Positions 46,030 to 54,470 of a stretch of 64,000 nt of DNA are shown here, one piece after another. The first letter of the stretch is position 1. Every line of letters starts with the position of its first letter. The stretch is from assembly GCF_009733535.1 (NCBI RefSeq), contig NZ_SMMI01000007.1, positions 62,001-126,000 on the forward strand, in the 5' to 3' direction. Position numbers and translations under genes: made by a program. The notes beneath the pieces are model-generated. The model saw nothing but the letters and a program-made list of their open reading frames with translations, made no database searches and had not been told where the DNA came from. Source of the stretch: Sphingobacterium endophyticum. GTDB lineage: Bacteria > Bacteroidota > Bacteroidia > Sphingobacteriales > Sphingobacteriaceae.

Positions 46030-46037
46030 TATTTTTG
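46030..46037 (+). promoter_or_regulatory. -7 box of the FUSC-like gene
   Basis: TATTTTTG is a perfect TAnnTTTG match that ends 6 nt before the ATG at 46043; TTTC about 20 bp upstream could be the -33 element. This argues for the ATG at 46043 and for a leaderless mRNA. Confidence 0.5.
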
Positions 46038-46042
46038 CGGCA

Positions 46043-46576
46043 ATGGATCCCAACAGTAAAGCAACACAGCTTATCAAACGGATTATTACTTCACCGTTAT
46101 TGATTTATACCATTCGATGCCTTATTGGCTTTGTTATAGGATATTTAATGTATCGAAGATTTAAGGAGTTTGAAATATTCTGGGCTCTACTCTCCATAAT
46201 TTTAGTAATCTCCCCAGAGGAGAAAGATTCCAAGCGACTTTCCATAGAACGTTTCAAATCGAATTTTGTAGGCTCTGTTGTTGCCATGGCCTGCGTTTGG
46301 TTATTGCCAAAAAACGTTTATTCTATTATGATAGGTATTGTGGTTACTATCGTATTATGTTGGGGATTTAAGATCATGAATATGGCAAGAGTGGCTATTG
46401 TAGCTTTGTTAATCATCATGATTGAACCTCATCATACCCAAATCAGCTATACACCAATTTATAGAGCACTTTCAACGGGATTGGGCTGTATTATTGGATT
46501 GACCATCGTAATTGTAACTTCTGGAATAATTCATTTCTTACGCGAGAAGTATAAAATCTTTACTGAGCCTTCCTAG
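46043..46576 (+). CDS. FUSC/aromatic-acid-exporter-like inner-membrane protein
   Basis: The start at 46043 (MDPNSKATQLIKR) is chosen because a -7 box overlaps the upstream alternative at 45995. The 177-residue protein has about five hydrophobic segments (IYTIRCLIGFVIGYLMY, FWALLSIILVIS, SVVAMACVWLLP and others) and the FUSC-type phrase FWALLSIILVISPEEKDS followed by RFKSNFVGSVVA. It resembles the membrane half of FUSC/ArAE proteins, which form small-molecule efflux pumps, but lacks the large cytoplasmic part. Substrate unknown. Confidence 0.65.
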   Translation: MDPNSKATQLIKRIITSPLLIYTIRCLIGFVIGYLMYRRFKEFEIFWALLSIILVISPEEKDSKRLSIERFKSNFVGSVVAMACVWLLPKNVYSIMIGIVVTIVLCWGFKIMNMARVAIVALLIIMIEPHHTQISYTPIYRALSTGLGCIIGLTIVIVTSGIIHFLREKYKIFTEPS

Positions 46577-46618
46577 AAGCTAGTTTTATTAAAGGACAAA
46601 GGCTTCCAATTAAATCCT

Positions 46619-46626
46619 TATTTTTG
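46619..46626 (+). promoter_or_regulatory. -7 box of the RNase H gene
   Basis: TATTTTTG matches TAnnTTTG and ends 6 nt before the ATG at 46632, the same spacing as for the gene upstream. No clear -33 element is seen. Confidence 0.45.
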
Positions 46627-46631
46627 TAGCA

Positions 46632-47138
46632 ATGATCGAACTATATACTGATGGAGCATCAAGTGGAAACCCTGGTCCAGGTGGCTATGGCACCATTTTA
46701 CGAGCGATATACCAAGGAGCAAATCCAGAATTTCAAGGAAAATTAATAGAAAAGGAGTTTTCGGGAGGTTTCCGTAAAACCACGAATAATAGAATGGAAT
46801 TATTAGCTGTAATTATAGGATTAGAAGCTCTTAAGAACCTGAATCAGCAGGTAACTATTTTTTCAGATTCAAAGTATGTAATCGATGCAATCGATAAAAA
46901 ATGGGTATATGGATGGATAAAGAAAGGTTTTCAAGGTAAGAAGAATAAAGACCTTTGGATGCGATTAATGAATGCTTATAAGCTGCATCAAGTCAAGCTG
47001 GTTTGGGTAAAAGGCCATGCTGGACATCCATTGAATGAAAGATGCGATCAACTGGCAGTAAATGCCTCAAAAGATAAAGCGAATTGGAAAATAGATTCTG
47101 TTTTCGAAGCAGAAATGCAAAAAGGCTTAGATATTTAA
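46632..47138 (+). CDS. rnhA: Ribonuclease HI
   Basis: The 168-residue protein has the RNase H1 fold with the metal ligands in IELYTDGASSGNPGPGGYG (Asp), NNRMELLAVIIGLEAL (Glu), IFSDSKYVIDAI (Asp) and the C-terminal ERCDQLAV (Asp), and the basic protrusion GWIKKGFQGKKNKDLW. It cuts the RNA strand of RNA-DNA hybrids, such as primers and R-loops. The terminator stem overlaps its last codons. Confidence 0.94.
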   Translation: MIELYTDGASSGNPGPGGYGTILRAIYQGANPEFQGKLIEKEFSGGFRKTTNNRMELLAVIIGLEALKNLNQQVTIFSDSKYVIDAIDKKWVYGWIKKGFQGKKNKDLWMRLMNAYKLHQVKLVWVKGHAGHPLNERCDQLAVNASKDKANWKIDSVFEAEMQKGLDI

Positions 47139-47153
47139 ATCTAAGCCTTTTTG
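47124..47153. terminator. Terminator overlapping the 3' end of rnhA
   Basis: GGCTTAGAT (47124-47132) pairs with ATCTAAGCC (47139-47147), flanked by A residues and T5. The left arm lies in the last codons of rnhA. It serves rnhA and the convergent M3 peptidase gene. Confidence 0.85.
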
Positions 47154-47168
47154 CTGAAATTATATTCA

Positions 47169-49196
47169 TTAAATTAATCCTGCACGTTTCAAAAGGGGAT
47201 CAACCGAAGGTTCATGACCACGGAATTGCGTGTACAATTTCATTGGATGTTCAGTGCCACCTTTTGAAAGGATGTTCTCTCTAAATTTATTGGCTACCTC
47301 CCGGTTGAAAATTCCTTCCTGCTTGAAATAATCAAATGCATCGGCATCTAATACCTCAGCCCATTTGTAGGAATAATAACCCGAAGAATATCCTCCATCA
47401 AATATATGCGAAAAGGAAGTTGACATTACATTCTCCTTAACATCTGGATATATTGCGGTCGTTTTAAACTGTTCAGTTTCGAAATCCTTTACACTAGTGA
47501 TATTGCTAGGGTCTTGACCATGCCAACCCATATCCAACAATCCAAAGCTCAATTGCCTTACGGTAGCTAATCCTTCGAGAAAGGATGCGCTTTCTTTGAT
47601 CTTCGTAATGTATTCCATAGGAATGGTTTCTCCAGTTTCGTAATGCTTAGCAAAAAGCTTCAATGCCTCTTCTTCATAGCACCAGTTTTCCATAATCTGA
47701 CTTGGCAATTCTACAAAATCCCAATAGACTGAGGTACCTGAAAGCGTAGGGTAGGTGGTATCAGCCAACATGCCATGCAAAGCATGACCAAATTCATGAA
47801 ATAAAGTTGTTACCTCATTAAATGTTAGTAAAGAGGGCTTAGTTGCTGTCGGTCTTGTGAAATTGCACACAATGGATACGTGCGGTCTTTCATTATGACC
47901 GTCTTTAAAATATTGAGATTTATAAGAAGTCATCCATGCTCCATTTCTTTTACCTTTGCGCGGGAAGAAATCTGCGTAGAATATCGATATCAATTGTCCT
48001 TCTTCATCACTGACCACATAGGTTTGAACTTCTGGGTGATATTTGTCGATGTTTTGAACTTCTTTAAAGGTCAGTCCATATAATTTATGTGCAATATCGA
48101 AAACGCCGTTCAATACATTTTCTAATTTGAAATAAGGTCTTAGTTTCTCATCATCCAGATTAAAACGTTCTTGTTTTAACTTTTCTGAATAGTAGCTTCC
48201 ATCCCATTTCTCTAGTTTCTCTATCCCATCTAATTTTTTAGCATAGGCTGAAAGTTCTTCGAACTCACGGTCTGCTGCTGGTTTTCCTTTAGCCAATAAA
48301 TCATTCAAGAAAGTTTTTACAGATAAAGGATTCTGTGCCATTCTTTCTTCTAATTTAAAATGAGCATGCGAATCATAGCCCAATAATTTAGCACGATCGT
48401 ATCTTAACTTAGCAATTTTGAGAATTATTTCTTCGTTATTGTTTTCGTTTTTTTGGAAGGCTTTTTTACCTGCGGCAATTGCTAGTTCCTTCCTTAATTC
48501 TCTATTGCTGGCATAGGTCATGAAGGGGATATAGCTAGGGTAATCCAGGGTAAAAATCCAACCTTCTTTCCCTTCTTCCTTGGCTAGTTCATGCGCCGCT
48601 TCAACGACATTTTCAGGTAATCCATCAAGATTTTCTTTTTTAACAACATGTAATTTATAGGCATTGGTTTCGGCAAGTACATGTTCAGCAAAATTCAGCT
48701 TAAGGACCGACATTTCCTGGTCTATTTCTCGTAATTGCTTTTTCTTGTCTTCAGTAAGCAATGCTCCATTACGAACAAAATCTTTATAGTTTTTAGTCAA
48801 TAGCATATCCTGTTCTGGAGTAAGGTTTAATGATTCCTTTTGGTCATAAACCTCCTTAATCCTCAAAAATAGTTCATAATTCAAGGTAATGTCCGAGCTT
48901 AATTCAGCTAACATTGGCGCAATTTGAACAGCCATTTTCTCTATTTCATCATTTGTTTCTGCTGAATGTAGATTAAAGAAAATATTGGAGATTCTATCTA
49001 ATTGCATTCCTGAAAAGGAGAGGGCTTCAATTGTATTTGTGAAGGATGCTGGTTCTGGGTTATCGACAATTGCCTCAATTTCTCTTTTCGTCTCAGCAAT
49101 TGCCTCCTGAATTGCAGGAACGTAGTCTTCGTTTTTGATTTTAGAAAATGGGGCTGTATTATAATTCGTTTCGAATTCTTTTGTTAGAATATTCAT
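47169..49196 (-). CDS. M3 family zinc oligopeptidase (oligopeptidase A/Dcp-like)
   Basis: The 675-residue protein has the HExxH zinc motif in TLFHEFGHALHGML (about residues 465-475) and the downstream Glu in ELPSQIMENW, as in the M3 family. It is helical throughout and has no signal peptide, so it is cytoplasmic. It degrades short peptides left by larger proteases. Length fits oligopeptidase A (about 680). A TAACTTTA sequence lies just before the ATG. Confidence 0.92.
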   Translation of the reverse strand: MNILTKEFETNYNTAPFSKIKNEDYVPAIQEAIAETKREIEAIVDNPEPASFTNTIEALSFSGMQLDRISNIFFNLHSAETNDEIEKMAVQIAPMLAELSSDITLNYELFLRIKEVYDQKESLNLTPEQDMLLTKNYKDFVRNGALLTEDKKKQLREIDQEMSVLKLNFAEHVLAETNAYKLHVVKKENLDGLPENVVEAAHELAKEEGKEGWIFTLDYPSYIPFMTYASNRELRKELAIAAGKKAFQKNENNNEEIILKIAKLRYDRAKLLGYDSHAHFKLEERMAQNPLSVKTFLNDLLAKGKPAADREFEELSAYAKKLDGIEKLEKWDGSYYSEKLKQERFNLDDEKLRPYFKLENVLNGVFDIAHKLYGLTFKEVQNIDKYHPEVQTYVVSDEEGQLISIFYADFFPRKGKRNGAWMTSYKSQYFKDGHNERPHVSIVCNFTRPTATKPSLLTFNEVTTLFHEFGHALHGMLADTTYPTLSGTSVYWDFVELPSQIMENWCYEEEALKLFAKHYETGETIPMEYITKIKESASFLEGLATVRQLSFGLLDMGWHGQDPSNITSVKDFETEQFKTTAIYPDVKENVMSTSFSHIFDGGYSSGYYSYKWAEVLDADAFDYFKQEGIFNREVANKFRENILSKGGTEHPMKLYTQFRGHEPSVDPLLKRAGLI

Positions 49197-49314
49197 AGTT
49201 AGATAAAGTTACAATATTAAATCTACTGCAATTTAATACCTGTTGCGCTTTTATCAAGTTTTTACCGAAACTTTACGTATCATTATGATGTTATAACAAT
49301 AAAAACAAATTATT

Positions 49315-49806
49315 ATGAAGAACCCAAGGTTATCTATCTGTGCTGCATCCCTTCTAATTTTAAGTGTTAGTTCCTGCAATAACAGCAATCAAGATTCTGG
49401 AAATAACACACAATTAGATTCTACAAAAGATTCAAAAACTATTTCAAATAAAGAGTGGACAACCTCCGAAATGGCAGGAACATATAGTTTTGAAAAAGGA
49501 GGCGATACAATTAAACTAGATTTAAAAAATCAAAACGACTCGCTTATTGGAGACTTAAGTTATAGTTTCAAGGAAAAAGATAAAAATCAAGGATCCTTTC
49601 GTGGAGTATTGAAAGACTCGCTTATTGTTGGGAATTATACCTTCATGTCCGAGGGGGTTATTTCAGTTCGTGAAACTGTATTTGGCATAGTTCCAGAAGG
49701 ATTAATTGAAGGGTTTGGAGACGTTGAAGAAAAGAATTCTCAGTTTGTATTCAAGAATATTGACAGCTTAAGATTTGACCATGGAATGGTTTTAAAAAGA
49801 AAATAA
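49315..49806 (+). CDS. Lipoprotein of unknown function
   Basis: The 163-residue protein has a lipoprotein signal (LLILSVSSC, Cys21), an Asn/Ser/Asp-rich linker and a C-terminal beta-rich domain (MAGTYSFEKGGDTIKLDLKN, GVLKDSLIVGNYTFMSEG) that recalls small lipocalin-like Bacteroidota domains. No family is named with confidence. It is expressed alone, between the M3 peptidase and TetR genes. Confidence 0.68.
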   Translation: MKNPRLSICAASLLILSVSSCNNSNQDSGNNTQLDSTKDSKTISNKEWTTSEMAGTYSFEKGGDTIKLDLKNQNDSLIGDLSYSFKEKDKNQGSFRGVLKDSLIVGNYTFMSEGVISVRETVFGIVPEGLIEGFGDVEEKNSQFVFKNIDSLRFDHGMVLKRK

Positions 49807-49890
49807 CGTGTTATTGGTCAAGTATATAGTGTGTTTTGATATTTTTTGGTCATTTGATTAAAATATTTGTTTAATTAAATTTTAAGTTTT

Positions 49891-49898
49891 TATATTTG
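49891..49898 (+). promoter_or_regulatory. -7 box of the TetR/efflux operon
   Basis: TATATTTG is a perfect TAnnTTTG match 23 nt before the tetR ATG, giving a leader of about 17 nt. Confidence 0.5.
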
Positions 49899-49920
49899 AA
49901 CAAATTATTAGAATTATCGA

Positions 49921-50550
49921 ATGGCTAAAAAGAAAGAGACGAAGGAAATTGATACTTCAACCGAGGATAAGATTAAAGAAGCAGCACGTGTAGTTTTTCA
50001 TAAGAAAGGCTATGCGGCGACTCGTACTCGTGATATAGCGGAAGAAGCCGGTATTAATCTTTCTTTGTTGAATTACTATTTTAGAAGTAAAGAAAAGTTA
50101 TTTGAAATCATCATGTTGGAAACTATGGGAGTTTTTGTCAACAGCATGATCGGCGTTTTGAATGATGAAAAAACTACTTTAATTGAAAAGGTAGAAATTA
50201 TTTCTCACCGTTACATTGATACAATCAAAGAACAGCCAGAAATTCCCGGATTTATAGCAGGAGAAATCAGGAATAATGTAGGTAATGTTCTTGAGAAGAT
50301 TCCCGTGAGTCAAATCATCAATAATTCTTTTTTAGTAAAACAGTATAAGGCTGAAGTTGAGAGTGGCAGGATTAAAAATGTAAGCCACATTCAATTTATA
50401 ATGAATGTATTGGGATTAATCTTGTTTCCATTTATTTCTCAACCTTTAATTATGGGTGGAGCTGATATTAAGAATAATGAATTTAATGACATGTTGGAAC
50501 AACGTAAAAAGTTGATTCCCATATGGATAGAGGCTATGCTAAAAGCATAG
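49921..50550 (+). CDS. TetR/AcrR family transcriptional regulator
   Basis: The 209-residue protein has the N-terminal TetR HTH (EAARVVFHKKGYAATRTRDI, EAGINLSLLNYYFRSKEKLF) and a helical ligand-binding C-terminal domain. It is the first gene before a TolC/HlyD/ABC efflux operon (gap to tolC 41 bases) and is most likely its autoregulated repressor, released by a pump substrate. No clear operator palindrome was identified. Confidence 0.9.
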   Translation: MAKKKETKEIDTSTEDKIKEAARVVFHKKGYAATRTRDIAEEAGINLSLLNYYFRSKEKLFEIIMLETMGVFVNSMIGVLNDEKTTLIEKVEIISHRYIDTIKEQPEIPGFIAGEIRNNVGNVLEKIPVSQIINNSFLVKQYKAEVESGRIKNVSHIQFIMNVLGLILFPFISQPLIMGGADIKNNEFNDMLEQRKKLIPIWIEAMLKA

Positions 50551-50591
50551 TCTATTTTTTGCCTATAAATTGGTCAATTGTTTAAATCAAT

Positions 50592-51899
50592 ATGTTAAAA
50601 TGTATGATTAATGTTCACGTTATTAAGAAATTGGTATTGGTAGTAATTCTGATGGGTTTAAGTGTTGTTTCAGTATTAGCTCAAAACGACAGTACAAAGA
50701 TAGACTTGGAGGAATGTTATAGACTAGCAAAGTCTAATTATCCATTAATAAAACAACATGAACTGCTCGAAAAAACGAAAGTTTTTTCCTTGGATAACGC
50801 TCAGAAATCTATTATGCCACAGGTAAGTATTGCAGGGCAGGCAACCCATCAATCAGATGTTACCGCAGTTCCTATTTCATTGCCAAATATGGAAATTCCT
50901 ACCATCAGCAAAAACCAATATAAAGTCTATGCTGAAATATCGCAATCACTTACGGGGCTGATCACCTTAAAAGACCAGCAAGCCAATGTGGAAGCCAATA
51001 CAGCCGTTGAAGTTCAAAGAATTGAGGTAGAAATGTATAAGCTTAGGGAAAGGATAAATAGTCTGTTTTTCGGAGTTCTATTATTGGATAAACAAATGGA
51101 ACAGATTGAGATTTCTAAAACAGATCTGCAAAGTGGGATTGATAAGATGGAAACAGCCATAGCAAATGGTGTTGCATTGAGAAGTTCAGCCAGTAACTTA
51201 AAAGCAGAGCTATTGAAAGCTGATCAAAGACTGTTGGAGTTGAAGTATAATAAGAAATCATTCTTGGATGTTTTATCACTTATGATCGGGAAACAACTAT
51301 CTGCTGAAACAAGGTTAGAAACACCAAAACAGATTGGATATTCAGAAGAAATAAATCGACCGGAACAATCTCTCTTTGCATTGCAAAGGAAGTCATTGGA
51401 TGTACAGAACAAATTAATTGATGCCAAGACCTTTCCGCAATTGAGTGTTTTTGTACAAGGTGGTGTTGGCCAGCCAGCCCTAAATATGCTGAGTACCGAA
51501 AGTCAGGGGTTTTATATTGCTGGATTGAGATTAGCTTGGAACCTCAATAATTTTTATACGCAAAAGAATGATAAGAGCATTGTTCGGAATAATCAGAAAA
51601 TACTGGAGGTTCAGGAAGAGACCTTCGTTTTCAATACAAAGATGAATGTGAACCAACAGCAAACTGAGGTTTCGAAAATTGAGGAGTTGCTGAAAACTGA
51701 TCAGGATATTATCGATTTGAGAGAGCAGGTGAAGAATTCGACACTAAATCAATTGAACTATGGAACAGCAACAAGCAATGATTATTTAATTGCAGTAAAT
51801 GTTGTAGAACAAGCTAAACAGAATTTAGCGATGCATGAGGTTCAATTGCTGATGGCGCAATATAATTTACAAACGACTGCCGGAACTGAAGGTAAATAA
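50592..51899 (+). CDS. TolC-family outer-membrane efflux protein
   Basis: The 435-residue protein has a signal peptide ending near VSVLAQN and the TolC repeats with long coiled coils (CYRLAKSNYPLIKQHELLEK; LREQVKNSTLNQLNYGTATS). It forms the outer-membrane exit duct of the ABC-2 efflux system encoded downstream. The start at 50604 is an alternative. It is 10 bases upstream of the HlyD gene. Confidence 0.88.
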   Translation: MLKCMINVHVIKKLVLVVILMGLSVVSVLAQNDSTKIDLEECYRLAKSNYPLIKQHELLEKTKVFSLDNAQKSIMPQVSIAGQATHQSDVTAVPISLPNMEIPTISKNQYKVYAEISQSLTGLITLKDQQANVEANTAVEVQRIEVEMYKLRERINSLFFGVLLLDKQMEQIEISKTDLQSGIDKMETAIANGVALRSSASNLKAELLKADQRLLELKYNKKSFLDVLSLMIGKQLSAETRLETPKQIGYSEEINRPEQSLFALQRKSLDVQNKLIDAKTFPQLSVFVQGGVGQPALNMLSTESQGFYIAGLRLAWNLNNFYTQKNDKSIVRNNQKILEVQEETFVFNTKMNVNQQQTEVSKIEELLKTDQDIIDLREQVKNSTLNQLNYGTATSNDYLIAVNVVEQAKQNLAMHEVQLLMAQYNLQTTAGTEGK

Positions 51900-51909
51900 A
51901 ATACGAATT

Positions 51910-52806
51910 ATGAAAAATATACAAATCATATTGGGAGTAGGATTATTATTCTTTATTTCATGTAAGAATGATAAAAATTCATTTGACGCTTCAGGTAGCT
52001 TTGAAGCCATTGAAACGATTATTTCTGCAGAGTCTAACGGTACCATAAAGGAATTTAATCTTGACGAAGGAGATGTGTTGAGTGCGGGGGAGCGGATTGG
52101 ATATATCGATACGGTACAGACCTATTTAAAGAAACGTCAGTTAGAAGCTCAGGTTGGTGCAGGTTTAAGCCGCAAACCAAATATCCCAGTTCAATTGTCT
52201 GCATTAAAAGAGCAGATTAATCATCTCGAAAAAGAAAAACTAAGGACTCAAAACCTGATTGCTGGAGATGCTGCTACACCGAAACAATTGGACGATATCG
52301 AAGCACAGATAAAATTATTGCAGAGGCAGCTTGAAGCACAACAATCTTCATTGTCGATTTCTAACCAGAGTATCGGGAAGGAGGTTGTTCCTTTAGAAGT
52401 TCAGATTTATCAATTAGACGACCAACTTCAAAAATCCAAAATAATTAATCCTATTCAAGGAACGGTTTTAACCAAGTATGCTGAAGCCAATGAGGCAGCA
52501 ACAATTGGAAAGCCGCTTTACAAAATTGCTGATTTGTCCAACATGATTTTACGTTGTTATATCACAGGTTCTCAACTTCCAAATGTTAAGCTTAATCAGA
52601 AGGTAAACGTATTGACGGATGACGGTAATGGTGGTTATATAACAACAGAAGGCATAATTACCTGGATAAATGATAAAGCTGAATTTACTCCAAAAACAAT
52701 TCAAACCAAGGATGAAAGGGCTAATCAAGTTTATGCCATTAAAGTAAAAGTCAAGAATGACGGTCGCTATAAAATAGGGATGTACGGTGAAATAAAATTC
52801 ATTTAA
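51910..52806 (+). CDS. HlyD-family periplasmic adaptor lipoprotein (YbhG-like)
   Basis: The 298-residue lipoprotein (LLFFISC, Cys18) has a half-lipoyl motif (ESNGTIKEFNLDEGDVLSAG), a coiled-coil hairpin (about 75-170; LKEQINHLEKEKLRTQNLI) and the second half-lipoyl with beta-barrel part (IINPIQGTVLTKYAEANEAA). It links the ABC-2 permeases to TolC. It is 1 base upstream of the first ATPase gene. Confidence 0.9.
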   Translation: MKNIQIILGVGLLFFISCKNDKNSFDASGSFEAIETIISAESNGTIKEFNLDEGDVLSAGERIGYIDTVQTYLKKRQLEAQVGAGLSRKPNIPVQLSALKEQINHLEKEKLRTQNLIAGDAATPKQLDDIEAQIKLLQRQLEAQQSSLSISNQSIGKEVVPLEVQIYQLDDQLQKSKIINPIQGTVLTKYAEANEAATIGKPLYKIADLSNMILRCYITGSQLPNVKLNQKVNVLTDDGNGGYITTEGIITWINDKAEFTPKTIQTKDERANQVYAIKVKVKNDGRYKIGMYGEIKFI

Positions 52807-52807
52807 T

Positions 52808-53722
52808 ATGAACATGGTTGAAGTTGTGGATGTTGTCAAGACCTACAACAAGGGGTCTTTGACCGCTGTTGATCAGGTTAACTTTTCTGTAAAAAAAGGT
52901 GAGCTCTTTGGATTAATCGGTCCGGATGGTGCGGGTAAGACGACTATCTTTCGAATTTTGACAACCTTGCTTCTCCCCAACCAGGGAAGTGCTTCAGTGG
53001 CAGGACTTGACGTGGTGAAGGATTACAAGCAGATTCGTAAAATGGTAGGCTATATGCCGGGTAAATTTTCTCTTTATCAAGATCTAACAGTTGAAGAAAA
53101 TCTGAATTTCTTTGCTTCTGTCTTCAACACATCCATTGCAGAAAACTATGATTTGATCAAGGATATTTATGTGCAGATTGAACCTTTTAAGGATCGAAGA
53201 GCGGGGAAGCTTTCTGGTGGGATGAAGCAGAAATTAGCTTTGTGTTGTGCCTTGATCCATAAACCAGAAATCCTTTTTCTTGACGAGCCAACAACCGGTG
53301 TAGATGTTGTTTCACGAAAGGAATTCTGGGATATGTTAGGAAGGTTGAAAGATCAGGGCATAACCATTCTAGTTTCAACGCCGTATATGGATGAGGCCAC
53401 CCTTTGCGAGCGAATTGCTTTGATTCAGAATGGAAAGATTATGAGCGTTGAAACTCCTGACGAAATAATAAAGCAATACCCTGACCCTTTATTTGCAATC
53501 AAGGCTTCCAATATGGGTAAATTACTGATAGACCTTCGGAATAATCCCTATATCAAAACTTGCAACGCGTTTGGTGAATTTCACCATATAACCTTCAACA
53601 ATTTGTCAGATAGTTCTATGGAAATTCTGGTTAAATCGCTTGAAAATCAAAACCATAAAGAAATTGAGATAAATCCTATTACGCCTAATATTGAAGATTG
53701 TTTCATTAATCTAATGAATTGA
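52808..53722 (+). CDS. ABC ATPase, first of an asymmetric pair (YbhF N-half-like)
   Basis: The 304-residue ATPase has Walker A GPDGAGKTT, an intact signature KLSGGMKQKLAL and Walker B ILFLDEPTTGVD, but the H-loop position reads STPYMDEA with Pro in place of His. The last 80 residues form an accessory domain. The gene is followed by a second ATPase with the opposite defect. In E. coli the two halves are fused in YbhF; here they are two genes 1 base apart. It powers the ABC-2 exporter encoded downstream. Confidence 0.88.
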   Translation: MNMVEVVDVVKTYNKGSLTAVDQVNFSVKKGELFGLIGPDGAGKTTIFRILTTLLLPNQGSASVAGLDVVKDYKQIRKMVGYMPGKFSLYQDLTVEENLNFFASVFNTSIAENYDLIKDIYVQIEPFKDRRAGKLSGGMKQKLALCCALIHKPEILFLDEPTTGVDVVSRKEFWDMLGRLKDQGITILVSTPYMDEATLCERIALIQNGKIMSVETPDEIIKQYPDPLFAIKASNMGKLLIDLRNNPYIKTCNAFGEFHHITFNNLSDSSMEILVKSLENQNHKEIEINPITPNIEDCFINLMN

Positions 53723-53723
53723 A

Positions 53724-54470
53724 ATGAGCAAGGAAGTAGTAATTAAGACGGATAAACTAACGAAAAAATTCGGAGATTTTATTGCCACCAATTCAATAAG
53801 CTTTGAAGTTTATAAAGGTGAAATTTTCGGATTCTTGGGAGCCAATGGAGCAGGAAAAACTACTGCAATGAAAATGCTTTGTGGTCTATCGCGACCAAGT
53901 TCAGGTGAGGCTATGATTGCAGGATTCGATATTTATAAACAAACTGAAGAAATTAAGAAAAGTATAGGTTATATGAGTCAGAAGTTCTCCTTGTATGAGG
54001 ACTTAACTGTAAAGGAGAATATTGATTTTTTTGGAGGGATTTATGGATTGCGATCAGAGGATCTAAAAGCTAAACGGGCTGAATTAATAAAAACCTTAGG
54101 ATTGGAAAATGAAGTCAATCAATTAGTTTCTTCCTTACCCTTAGGTTGGAAACAGAAGCTTGCATTTTCGGTTGCTGTTATCCATGATCCAAAAATTGTA
54201 TTCCTTGATGAACCCACTGGTGGAGTAGACCCCGTAACCCGTCGGCAGTTTTGGGATTTGATTTATGATGCCTCGAGTAGGGGAATAACCATTTTTGTCA
54301 CAACCCATTATATGGACGAAGCCGAATATTGTAACCGTATTTCTATGATGGTCGATGGGGAAATCAAAGCATTGGACAGTCCTTTTAATCTGAAAAAACA
54401 ATATGGTGCTGACACAATGGACGAAGTATTTTATGAACTGGCTCGCGGCGCCACAAGAAAGGGAGATTAA
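53724..54470 (+). CDS. ABC ATPase, second of an asymmetric pair (YbhF C-half-like)
   Basis: The 248-residue ATPase has Walker A GANGAGKTT, Walker B IVFLDEPTGGVD and an intact H-loop THYMDEA, but the signature reads SLPLGWKQKLAF instead of LSGGQ. It matches the second half of YbhF. In a heterodimer its Walker A and H-loop would face the intact signature of the first ATPase, giving one functional site. It abuts the next permease gene directly. Confidence 0.88.
   Translation: MSKEVVIKTDKLTKKFGDFIATNSISFEVYKGEIFGFLGANGAGKTTAMKMLCGLSRPSSGEAMIAGFDIYKQTEEIKKSIGYMSQKFSLYEDLTVKENIDFFGGIYGLRSEDLKAKRAELIKTLGLENEVNQLVSSLPLGWKQKLAFSVAVIHDPKIVFLDEPTGGVDPVTRRQFWDLIYDASSRGITIFVTTHYMDEAEYCNRISMMVDGEIKALDSPFNLKKQYGADTMDEVFYELARGATRKGD

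Noticed and set aside
49250..49287. TTTAT/TTTAC/TTTAC/TTATG in 11-bp phase before the lipoprotein at 49315
   Set aside because: The phase matches the Pho-box pattern, but there is no -7 box at the matching distance and the repeats deviate from TTAAY; probably chance in AT-rich DNA.
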